Origin: an uncultured Sphingomonas sp.
GTDB lineage: Bacteria > Pseudomonadota > Alphaproteobacteria > Sphingomonadales > Sphingomonadaceae
Direction of reading: 5' to 3'
Assembly: GCA_946482655.1 (NCBI GenBank)
Contig: CAMLSA010000030.1
Coordinates: 1-30,389, forward strand
DNA: 30,389 bases
Shown here one piece after another: positions 23,075 to 30,389 of the stretch (within the stretch, counting starts at the first letter, position 1; every line of letters starts with the position of its first letter). A program made the translations under genes and the position numbers. Below the pieces are notes generated by a model. That model did no database searches, had not been told where the DNA came from, and was given only the letters and a program-made list of their open reading frames with translations.

Positions 23075-25381
23075 TCACACCTGAGCCGCAACGATCTCCT
23101 GAGCCAACCGGTTCCCTGAAGAATCGGCCGCCGCGGCGCGGCCCAGCCTCAGCATTGCACAATTGGACAGCTGGAAGGCAAGGATCGACTCGGCGCCCTG
23201 GTTGCGGTTGACACCGCGGGGCATCAGCCCGTCGTAACAGCCGCCATCCTCCCCCGTCGCCAGCGCGATACCCACGTCGTTACGGCCCAGGAACCAATCA
23301 TAGGCCGTCTTCGCATGCGCCAGCCAGATCGGGTCGCCGGTGACCGCGAAGGCCGCGGTGCAGGCGTCGATCGTCGCCTGAGCTTCGAGCGGCTGCTGAT
23401 CGAAGGGCAGCGGTTCGGCATAGCGGCGGCCGAAGCTTTCGCTGCCGACCGCGCGGAAATGCCCCTCGTCCGCCGTCTGGCGATCGATCAGCCAGCTCAG
23501 CGCGACTAGCCCAGCATCGAGAAAGTCCTGGCGGTCGAGCACGCGGCCGGCATGCAGCAACGCTTCGGGCAAGCGGGCGTTGTCATAGGCGAGAACGTCT
23601 TCGAACCAGACCCACCCGGGCCTGCGCCACCTCGATAGCCTCGCCAGCAGCACCTCGCCATGCCAGACGAGCCGTGGCGAGACGTCCGCCGGGCAGTGGC
23701 GCGTCCCGCTCAGCGCCGCCAGGCCGAGCATGACGAACGCGCGCGAGCGCGCGGCGCCGAAGCCTTCGGTGGACGGCAGGCAACGGCTGAGCAGATGCCT
23801 CGCCCAATCGCGATATTGCGGGTGCGGATGATCGCGTGCCGTGACGCCCAGCGCCCAGACGGCACGGCCGCGGCTGTCCTCCGAACCGATATCCTCGCAC
23901 CAGCCGCGATCGAAGCGCATGAAATTCCGAAAGCCGCCGGCCTGCTCGTTCCAGGCATGCTCGACGAAGCCGCCGTAAATCGAGGACCAGCGCTCCCGCA
24001 CCACCTCGTCAAGGTCCTCGATCTGCGTGACGAGCATGAGCGCGCGGGCATTGTCGTCGAGGCAATAGCCATGATTGCGGTCGGGTATGCTGAAACGGCC
24101 ATGCTGGAGGATGCCGGTGTCGTCGCTCATCCGTGCGACGGCGCGCAGATCGGGCGGCCGGATCTCGCGGGTGTGCTTGGCGGCGGTCCGGATGAACGGG
24201 CGGCCGCGTGCCTTGGCCAGCAGCGATACGACGCGGTCCGCGGATTTCTCCCACAGCATGCCGCGTCCGCGGGCATAGGCCCGGCTCGCATAACGAGCGC
24301 GCAAATCATCGTCGTCGAGAAGCGATACGATCGAGGTGGCGAGCGCGGCGCTGTCCCGGAACGGGACCAGGATGCCATGGTCGCCGGACAATATCTCGCG
24401 CGCATGGACATAGGGGGTCGAGACGATCGGCTTGCCCATGCCGATGGCATAGCTCAGCGTGCCCGAGGTCACCTGCGCCGGATTATTATAGGGCGTCACA
24501 TAGATGTCGGCGGCCTGCAGATAGTCCAGCAGCCGGGGCAGATCGAGATAATCGTCGAGGAAGCGGACATGTTCGGTGACGTCCAGCGAGGCCGCGAGCG
24601 CCTTAAGGCCGTGCCGCAGCTTCTCGCCCTCTCGCCTCACCAGATTGGGGTGGGTCGCGCCGAGCACGAGATAGAGCGTCTCGGGATGGCGTTCGAGGAT
24701 CGCCGGCATCGCCCGGATCATCGTGTCGATGCCCTTGTCGGGCGCGAGCAGCCCGAAAGTCAGGATGAGCTTGCGGCCTTGGAGGCCGAAGCGGGGCTTG
24801 ATCTCGGCGGTCGGTACGAGCGGCCGATCGGGTACGCCATGCGGTATCACGCTGATCCGCTCGGCGGCGACGCCATAATGGTTCACGAGAATGTCGCGCC
24901 CGGATTCGGCCATGACGATCAGATGCTCGGCCCGATCGATGATCGCCCGGAAGACCTGGTCCTCGTCCGCGTTAGGACGTTCGAGGACGGTGTGAAGCGT
25001 CACGACGAGCGGCATCGACGAGCGTTCGAGCAAGTGGAGGATATGGCTGCCGGCCGGACCGCCGAAAATGCCGAACTCGTGCTGCAGCCAGATCGCCTCG
25101 GCGCCGCTGGCATCGATCGCCTGCGCCGCCGCCGCGTATTCGACGCGGTCTTCGGTGACGATCGTACGGATATGGTCCGGATAGACGATCGACCCTGCGC
25201 CGTCGTCCATCGCATAATAGTCGATGCGCAATTGGGAATGGCGCGACGTGAGCGCGCGATGGCAGTCGGCGGTGTAGGTGGCGATCCCGCACCGGCGCGG
25301 AGGAGCATTGCCGATCAAGGCGATGTGCGACGGCAGGCTTTCGAGGCCGTTGGTTCCCAGGACACTCGTCATCCGGTTCAT
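23075..25381 (-). CDS. GT4 glycosyltransferase with C-terminal (alpha/alpha) toroid-like domain
   Basis: 768 residues, two domains. Residues 18-395 are a GT-B fold, GT4 family. IALIGNAPPRRCGIATYTA is the acceptor-side glycine loop, WLQHEFGIFGG and VVTLHTVLE follow, and the donor half has LILTFGLLAPDKGIDTMIRA, RFLDDYLDLPRLLDYLQAAD and YVTPYNNPAQVTSGTLSYAI, with GKPIVSTPY. From about 410 the sequence is an all-helical repeat domain (LDDNARALMLVTQ, GSEDSRGRAVWALG, LAYDNARLPEALLHAG, NQGAESILAFQL) resembling six-hairpin toroids of sugar epimerases or glycosidases; its acidic motifs suggest it binds or acts on a glycan. No membrane segments or signal peptide. Sugar donor and acceptor are unknown; pairing with GH130 points to mannose. 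A hairpin in the leader covers a GGGAG. M4 is an alternative start. Confidence 0.85.
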   Translation of the reverse strand: MNRMTSVLGTNGLESLPSHIALIGNAPPRRCGIATYTADCHRALTSRHSQLRIDYYAMDDGAGSIVYPDHIRTIVTEDRVEYAAAAQAIDASGAEAIWLQHEFGIFGGPAGSHILHLLERSSMPLVVTLHTVLERPNADEDQVFRAIIDRAEHLIVMAESGRDILVNHYGVAAERISVIPHGVPDRPLVPTAEIKPRFGLQGRKLILTFGLLAPDKGIDTMIRAMPAILERHPETLYLVLGATHPNLVRREGEKLRHGLKALAASLDVTEHVRFLDDYLDLPRLLDYLQAADIYVTPYNNPAQVTSGTLSYAIGMGKPIVSTPYVHAREILSGDHGILVPFRDSAALATSIVSLLDDDDLRARYASRAYARGRGMLWEKSADRVVSLLAKARGRPFIRTAAKHTREIRPPDLRAVARMSDDTGILQHGRFSIPDRNHGYCLDDNARALMLVTQIEDLDEVVRERWSSIYGGFVEHAWNEQAGGFRNFMRFDRGWCEDIGSEDSRGRAVWALGVTARDHPHPQYRDWARHLLSRCLPSTEGFGAARSRAFVMLGLAALSGTRHCPADVSPRLVWHGEVLLARLSRWRRPGWVWFEDVLAYDNARLPEALLHAGRVLDRQDFLDAGLVALSWLIDRQTADEGHFRAVGSESFGRRYAEPLPFDQQPLEAQATIDACTAAFAVTGDPIWLAHAKTAYDWFLGRNDVGIALATGEDGGCYDGLMPRGVNRNQGAESILAFQLSNCAMLRLGRAAAADSSGNRLAQEIVAAQV

Positions 25382-25391
25382 GCGTTCCGAT

Positions 25392-25407
25392 CTCCCGCTC
25401 GCGGGAG
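25392..25407 (-). promoter_or_regulatory. Leader hairpin covering the likely ribosome site of the glycosyltransferase gene
   Basis: CTCCCGC and GCGGGAG (7-base arms, 2-base loop) lie 11-26 bases before the ATG. On the mRNA, the second arm contains GGGAG, the best Shine-Dalgarno candidate, so folding would hide it. Confidence 0.35.
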
Positions 25408-25769
25408 GTCGTGATTCCCCCCGTTCGACAGCTTAACGAGCGACTCGGTCGACCGGTTGCATCGCCGCAATTCCACCGCGTTGGTTTTGCGACCAGCTGA
25501 TTTAGCATTATGTCAAAAAGGGATTTTTTCTAAATGCAAATTAGGTGCAGTGCGAAACAACCATGCCCAGGCATAGAATCTCTCGTCTCTCTCCTCTGCA
25601 CGCGGAGAGCTGTGGAGAAAGCGTTGCTTCGCTCTTCTTCATTGCCGACCGGCAGGACTTGTGCGGTGCGGGCGGCCGCGCGGGAAGGACATCCCCATGG
25701 CGGAAGAGTTCGACGCCGGAAAGCCGAATGACTCGCGCGGCCGAATTGCGAACCGATCGGCCGACTCGA
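25408..25769. other. 362-base gap between the glycosyltransferase and PilZ genes
   Basis: Mostly non-coding. It contains an AT-rich patch at 25499-25545, out of character with the surroundings, including a consensus -35 hexamer TTGACA on the minus strand (25516-25511) pointing at the glycosyltransferase gene; no good -10 follows at 16-18 bases. It also holds the start of a 55-codon plus-strand frame (25697). No RNA gene or repeat was recognised. Confidence 0.4.
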
Positions 25770-25864
25770 TCAGGCGTGGCCCTTCTGGAAGATCGCGTCG
25801 AGCTCATGGTCCGACAGCGGCTCGACGAACTGGCAGCCCGCCTCGAAATCGTTCGACCAGATAA
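25697..25864 (+). CDS. Possible small ORF, convergent with and overlapping the PilZ gene
   Basis: 55 codons from an ATG with an excellent ribosome site (GAAGGA, seven bases upstream). The first about 26 residues (MAEEFDAGKPNDSRGR...) have ordinary composition. The rest is antisense to the 3' end of the PilZ gene and Arg/Pro-rich, typical of shadow sequence. It may be a chance frame or the remnant of a broken gene. No family recognised. Confidence 0.18.
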   Translation: MAEEFDAGKPNDSRGRIANRSADSIRRGPSGRSRRAHGPTAARRTGSPPRNRSTR

Positions 25865-26090
25865 CCCGGGCGCGCACGACCTCCGCATTGGGCAGCTTGA
25901 GCGTGATCATCGATGAGGGCGGCAGGTCGCAATAGACCTCAAGCCGCGCGCCGCGCCTGGTCATGTCGACCACGCGGCACAGCGCGCGCTCGGGCAGGCC
26001 TCCCGTGCCGTAGCGCGCCCTGATGTCAGCCGGCACGCGTTCCTCCGCGCGGCGCGAGCGGCCGACGACGGTGACTTCGGACGAAAACAT
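25770..26090 (-). CDS. PilZ domain protein (probable c-di-GMP receptor)
   Basis: 106 residues, a single PilZ barrel. The c-di-GMP motif is present: RRAEERVP provides R-x-x-x-R, and DMTRRGARLE stands for D/N-x-S-x-x-G with Thr for Ser. Later strands are MITLKLPN, VRARVIWSNDFEAGCQFVEP and a final helix LSDHELDAIF. Such small stand-alone PilZ proteins bind the second messenger and act on motility, polysaccharide or envelope machinery. The start at 26090 is chosen because GGAG lies nine bases upstream; ATG 26105 adds five residues and has no ribosome site. Its target is unknown, but the adjacent glycosyltransferase/GH130 operon is on the same strand downstream. A 16-base inverted repeat lies above it. 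Confidence 0.85.
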   Translation of the reverse strand: MFSSEVTVVGRSRRAEERVPADIRARYGTGGLPERALCRVVDMTRRGARLEVYCDLPPSSMITLKLPNAEVVRARVIWSNDFEAGCQFVEPLSDHELDAIFQKGHA

Positions 26091-26134
26091 CTGTCGGTTC
26101 TCCATGACGGATCATGGCTAACACGTCGTTTATT

Positions 26135-26150
26135 ACCTTTGTGTAAAGGT
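26135..26150. promoter_or_regulatory. Inverted repeat upstream of the PilZ gene
   Basis: ACCTTT (26135-26140) and AAAGGT (26145-26150) are exact inverse copies around GTGT, in an AT-rich patch 45-60 bases above the PilZ start. Operator candidate; no matching regulator recognised. Confidence 0.35.
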
Positions 26151-26211
26151 GGAACGGAGCTTTGCATGTGCGTCGGTGGACCCGGGCCGACCCGGAATAG
26201 GTGGCGTCAGG

Positions 26212-26520
26212 CTACTCCCGCCGCACACCCGTCATCTCCGCCTTGCCGAAGGCTCCCATCGTCACCGTGCCCGCCAGCCGGTCGCCATCGACCACCACCT
26301 TGCCGACCAAGGTCATCGGCATGGGTTTTCTCGTCGGCATCTTCCAGATCAGCCGGTCGCCGTCGATCCGGCCGTCTATCACCGGCAGCTCTCCGATATC
26401 GGCGACATTGCTGCCGGTGAAGCGATCGCCGTCGCGAACGATGGTGAAGACCGACGCCTGCTCGCCGAACGGCGCGCGGGTGACGCAATCCCAGACTTCC
26501 TCGTTCCTCGCAGTCGTCAT
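26212..26520 (-). CDS. Small beta-rich protein of unknown function, coupled to the M16 peptidase
   Basis: 102 residues. No signal peptide. It reads as alternating short strands: EEVWDCVTRAPFGEQASVFT, VRDGDRFTGSNVADIG, VIDGRIDGDRLIWKM, PMPMTLVGKVVVDGDRLAGT, TMGAFGKAEMTG. The repeated x-D-G-D-x-x-x-G turns suggest a small closed barrel. I recall the pattern (a G-x-W/F-F-G-E-Q start, then 'PMPMTL' and a 'G.FG.A...G' end) as a small stand-alone or appended domain in sphingomonads with no assigned function. The ATG overlaps the stop of the upstream peptidase in ATGA, a standard coupling arrangement. It might assist the peptidase or use the same substrate; that is inference. Confidence 0.7.
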   Translation of the reverse strand: MTTARNEEVWDCVTRAPFGEQASVFTIVRDGDRFTGSNVADIGELPVIDGRIDGDRLIWKMPTRKPMPMTLVGKVVVDGDRLAGTVTMGAFGKAEMTGVRRE

Positions 26521-29393
26521 TTGCCGGCCGAGACCTTCTCGACGGGAAGGCCGAGCGGCTTGAGCTGAGGCTCGACCTTGGCGGCATCGCCGACGACCAC
26601 CCATATAAGCTCGTCGGGGCGGATCGCCGCGCGTGCGGCAGCGTCCATCTGGGCGGCCGTCATCGCGCGGTAGCGGACCGGCAGCTTTTCATAATAATCG
26701 TCGGGACGGCCGAGCGTGTCCATCGTCAGAAGCGCGCCAAGCAGATCGCTCGACGTTTCGAACGAGCCCGGCAGCGACCGGATCTGGCCGTTGATCGTGC
26801 GCTCGCGCTCGTCGGGCCTGACGCCGTCCCGGGTCAGAAAGGCTTTCATGTCGGCTATCGCGGTGGCGATCGAATCGCCCGTCTTGTCGGTCTGCACCGG
26901 CGCCACGAAGTAGAACGGCATGGTCTCGCGCAACATCGAGGCCTGGCTGAAGGCGCCATAGGCCCATCCCTTGGTCTCGCGCAGGTCCATGTTGAGCCGC
27001 GACAGGAAGCTGCCGCCGACCACCTCGTTGGCGGCGGCCAGGGCGAGCGGGTCGTCGGTACCCCTGGTGGGGAGGAGCTGGCCAGCCATGATGTAGCTTT
27101 GCGGGCTCTGCGGCCGGTCCACCAGCACGATTCGGGGAGTCCTCGCCATTCTGTCCGTGCGGAAGACCTTGACGCCCTTGGGCGTGGCGGGCTTGGTCCA
27201 GGTACCGAAGCGCGCCTCGAGGAGCGGCTTGAGCTCGGCGAGGGTCGTGTCGCCGACCGCGAAAATCTTGGCGTTGTCGGGACGCAGCCAAGCCTGGTGG
27301 AAGCCGAGCAGGTCGGCGCGGGTCACCGCCTTGACACCTTCCTCGGTGCCGCTGCCCGACAGCGGCACGCCATAGGGATGGCCCGGCCCGAACAGCAGCG
27401 GCGGCAGCGTCCGCCGGGCAACGCCGCGCGGCTGGGCGTTTTCGGCGGAGATGCTGGCGAGGATCTGGGCACGCAGCCGCTCGATCTCCGCCGGAGCGAA
27501 GGTCGGCCGCTGGACGATGTCGGCGAGCAGGTCCAGCGACGGCGCCAGATTCGCCTTCAGGGCGAACATCGACACGCTGGTCCGGTCCATCGTCGAGCTC
27601 GACGAGATCTGCGCGCCGAGGCGCTCCTGCGCCTCGGCGATGCCGATCGAGTCGAGCTTGCCCGCGCCCTCGTCGAGCAGCGAAAGCATCAGCCCCTGGG
27701 TGCCGAGCTTGGCCTTGGGATCGGCGGCGTTGCCCGCGTCGAACGCGACCGAGACGCGCACCGTAGGCACCGTCGTACGCCTGGCAAAGACGACCTGGAT
27801 GCCGTTCGCCAGCGTGGTGCGCTCGATATCCGGGAAGGTCAGGTCCTTGATCGCCTCGACCGGCGGCGGCGAGGAGCGGTCGACGGCCGCGAGCGGTTTC
27901 GAGCCGACCGGGAGGACCGGCGCGGCGCCGCCGTCCTCATATTTGGGGTTGCGGTAAAAGGCCGGGCTCATGCCCTCGCGGGCGCTGCCGCCGGCTACCG
28001 CCATGTCGGCTTCGGTCCGCTCGCCGGGTTCGACCACCAGCCGATAGGAGGGACGGCCGAGCCACTTCTGCACCGCGGTGCGGACGGCCGCGGGCGTGGC
28101 CGCGGCGGCGGCGGCAAGGTCCTTCTTGTACTTCTGCGGATCTTTCGAATAGATCGCCCCCTCGGCCAGGGTGACCGCCTTGCCGCTGAATCCGCCGACC
28201 GTCTCGAGCCCGGCGATCTCGCCCGCCACCTGCTTGGTCGCGGCGCGCTGGACCTCGTCGGCGGTCGGGCCGTTCCTGATGAAGTCGGCGATCAGATCGT
28301 CGAGCTGCTTCGCGACGAGCTTGGCATCGACGCCGGGACGCACATCGGCGGTGATCTCGACGAAGGAGACCTTCTCGAACGGCTGAACCTGGGCGGTCAC
28401 CGAGACCGCGGTCTTCTCCTTGCGGACCAGCGCGTTGTCGAGCCGCGACGAGGCGAGGCCGCCAAGCACGTCCATGCCGATGTCGAGCGGGATGACATCG
28501 GGATCGTTGAGACCCGGCACCACCCAATGCCGATAGATGCGCGTCTGGGCGACCCGGTCCTTCATCACCTGATCGACCGGCGCCTTCAGCGTGGGGACAC
28601 CGGCCTCCGGCCGCCGCGTCTCGGGTCCCCGCGGGATGTCGCCGAACCATTTCAGGACCTTGGCCCGGGCGGTCGCCGCGTCGATGTCGCCGGCGAGCAC
28701 CAGCACCGCGTTGTTGGGGCCGTAATGGGCGCGGAACCAGCTCTTGACGTCATCGAGGCTGGCGGCGTTGAGATCGGCCATCGAGCCGATCGTCGAGTGG
28801 CGGTAGGGGTGCCCCTCGGGAAACAGCGCAGCGAGCTGGGCATATTCGACCAGCCCATAGGGCTCGTTGTCGCCCTGGCGCTTCTCGTTCTGGACGACGC
28901 CGCGCTGGTTGTCGAGCTTGGTCTGGTCGATGGCCCCGAGCAGGTGGCCCATGCGATCGGATTCGAGGAACAGCGTCATGTCCAGCGCGCCGGTGGGCAC
29001 CGTCTCGAAATAGTTCGTGCGGTCGAACCAGGTGGTGCCGTTGAGGTCGGTCGCGCCGATCGATTCCAGCGGCTTGAAGAAATCCTCATTGGCATTCTCG
29101 GACCCGTTGAACATGAGATGCTCGAACAGATGGGCAAAGCCGGTCCGGCCCTTGGGCTCGTCCTTCGAGCCGATATGATACCAGACGGACACCGCGACGA
29201 CCGGCGCCTTGCGGTCGGTATGGACGATGACCCTGAGGCCATTGTCGAGCGTGAAGGCTTCGTAGGGTATGTCGACCGCTTTCACCAGGGTGGCAACCGA
29301 GGCGGGCTGGACGGCGGAGGCGGCGGGAGCGGGGGCGGTCAGCGAGGTTGCGAGCAGCAACGCGGCGATGGGACGGAACAGGCTGCGGCGCAT
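26517..29393 (-). CDS. M16 (pitrilysin/insulinase) family metallopeptidase, two-domain, periplasmic
   Basis: 958 residues. A signal peptide (MRRSLFRPIAALLLATSLTAPAPAASA) occupies about 1-27. The N-terminal M16 half carries inverted zinc motif HLFEH, His88 and His92 as zinc ligands with catalytic Glu91, and a third ligand Glu170 in VVQNEKR. The second half repeats the fold without a zinc motif (LDEGAGKLDSIGIAEAQERL), as in active/inactive pairs of this family. It probably degrades peptides in the periplasm; in related bacteria such pairs process or clear signal and transit-type peptides. ATG 29393 is chosen because it starts the signal peptide; an upstream open frame adds 54 residues that look non-coding. 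A promoter TTGCAC-N16-TAAAGT precedes it. Coupled to the small gene at 26212-26520. Confidence 0.93.
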   Translation of the reverse strand: MRRSLFRPIAALLLATSLTAPAPAASAVQPASVATLVKAVDIPYEAFTLDNGLRVIVHTDRKAPVVAVSVWYHIGSKDEPKGRTGFAHLFEHLMFNGSENANEDFFKPLESIGATDLNGTTWFDRTNYFETVPTGALDMTLFLESDRMGHLLGAIDQTKLDNQRGVVQNEKRQGDNEPYGLVEYAQLAALFPEGHPYRHSTIGSMADLNAASLDDVKSWFRAHYGPNNAVLVLAGDIDAATARAKVLKWFGDIPRGPETRRPEAGVPTLKAPVDQVMKDRVAQTRIYRHWVVPGLNDPDVIPLDIGMDVLGGLASSRLDNALVRKEKTAVSVTAQVQPFEKVSFVEITADVRPGVDAKLVAKQLDDLIADFIRNGPTADEVQRAATKQVAGEIAGLETVGGFSGKAVTLAEGAIYSKDPQKYKKDLAAAAAATPAAVRTAVQKWLGRPSYRLVVEPGERTEADMAVAGGSAREGMSPAFYRNPKYEDGGAAPVLPVGSKPLAAVDRSSPPPVEAIKDLTFPDIERTTLANGIQVVFARRTTVPTVRVSVAFDAGNAADPKAKLGTQGLMLSLLDEGAGKLDSIGIAEAQERLGAQISSSSTMDRTSVSMFALKANLAPSLDLLADIVQRPTFAPAEIERLRAQILASISAENAQPRGVARRTLPPLLFGPGHPYGVPLSGSGTEEGVKAVTRADLLGFHQAWLRPDNAKIFAVGDTTLAELKPLLEARFGTWTKPATPKGVKVFRTDRMARTPRIVLVDRPQSPQSYIMAGQLLPTRGTDDPLALAAANEVVGGSFLSRLNMDLRETKGWAYGAFSQASMLRETMPFYFVAPVQTDKTGDSIATAIADMKAFLTRDGVRPDERERTINGQIRSLPGSFETSSDLLGALLTMDTLGRPDDYYEKLPVRYRAMTAAQMDAAARAAIRPDELIWVVVGDAAKVEPQLKPLGLPVEKVSAGK

Positions 29394-29427
29394 CAGGGAA
29401 CTTTCCGAAAATGGAAGGATTGGCGCC

Positions 29428-29455
29428 ACTTTAGCCTGTGGCGCGGCGGGTGCAA
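29428..29455 (-). promoter_or_regulatory. Candidate promoter for the M16 peptidase
   Basis: Minus strand TTGCAC (29455-29450), 16-base spacer, TAAAGT (29433-29428), start expected near 29421, about 28 bases before the ATG. It is back to back with the clpB promoter. Confidence 0.42.
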
Positions 29456-29529
29456 TGTTCGTGTAATACGGAGGCCGAACAGGCGATGCGTTCGTCCGAC
29501 GCGACGCTAGTTCGGCACGGCGCGAGAGG

Positions 29530-29557
29530 CTTGTGTTGCAGATTGGCAACACCATAT
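29530..29557 (+). promoter_or_regulatory. Sigma-32 (heat-shock) promoter for clpB with inverted repeat in the spacer
   Basis: CTTGTG (29530-29535), 16-base spacer, CCATAT (29552-29557). This matches the alphaproteobacterial RpoH pattern (CTTG...CCATaT) and sits 27 bases above the clpB ATG, the expected gene. TGTTGC (29534-29539) and GCAACA (29546-29551) form an inverted repeat across the spacer, where a repressor could also bind. Confidence 0.68.
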
Positions 29558-29584
29558 GGAGCGGATCAGAGACAGGGATCAGGC

Positions 29585-30389
<805 letters not shown>

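Noticed and set aside
23660..25414. 584-codon plus-strand open frame
   Set aside because: Antisense to the glycosyltransferase, no domain, biased composition.
26151..26180. GGAAC as an EcfG-type -35
   Set aside because: It points rightward, and no plus-strand gene follows.
27099..29510. 803-codon plus-strand open frame
   Set aside because: Exact antisense of the M16 peptidase, with the typical Arg/Gly/Asp-rich shadow composition.

Overview
The window is GC-rich, densely packed chromosomal DNA from an alphaproteobacterium. It most resembles the Sphingomonadales (Sphingomonas and relatives), judging from the protein sequences of PanB, GapR (DUF2312), the YfgM-like/BamB/Der block and the short leaders. 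That placement is inference from recognised sequence style, not from a search. No rRNA, tRNA, CRISPR array, insertion sequence, phage gene or integrase was seen. Both ends cut through genes: a PQQ dehydrogenase on the left and clpB on the right.

Layout. 1-2537 (minus): two adjacent PQQ-dependent dehydrogenases, the downstream one partial and the upstream one a membrane glucose-dehydrogenase type. 2742-5772: a Tat-exported dienelactone-hydrolase-like protein, a FAD oxidoreductase fused to a Rieske domain, and a convergent DUF1993 protein that shares a CTAG stop with it. 5965-6420: what looks like the C-terminal part of a lipoprotein-like family without its N-terminus. 6526-9363: pyruvate kinase, divergent gapR, and panB. 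9441-13168: envelope and ribosome block (YfgM-like protein, bamB, der, a TusA-like protein). 13308-14828: orphan Hpt protein, then iron storage genes bfr and bfd with palindromic sites in their promoters. 14976-18551: BioC-like methyltransferase and convergent ppc. 18624-21742: a second dienelactone hydrolase, gpmA, purE and purK. 21771-25381 (minus): a GH130 glycosidase/phosphorylase and a large glycosyltransferase with a second toroid-like domain. 25770-29393 (minus): PilZ protein, a small beta-rich protein and an M16 peptidase. 29585 to the end: clpB behind a heat-shock promoter.

Most of the window is core metabolism and housekeeping: the PEP/pyruvate node (pyk, ppc, gpmA), purine synthesis (purE-purK), pantothenate, outer membrane assembly, ribosome assembly and iron storage. 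The most accessory-looking system is the glycosyltransferase/GH130 pair, which may make and trim or recycle one mannoside-like glycan. A second recurring pattern is promoter placement: panB, der, ppc and the methyltransferase gene each have a candidate -10 element ending only 6-7 bases before the ATG and no clear ribosome binding site, as expected for leaderless mRNAs. All start choices, promoters and operators were read by eye; none has been tested by alignment or mapping.
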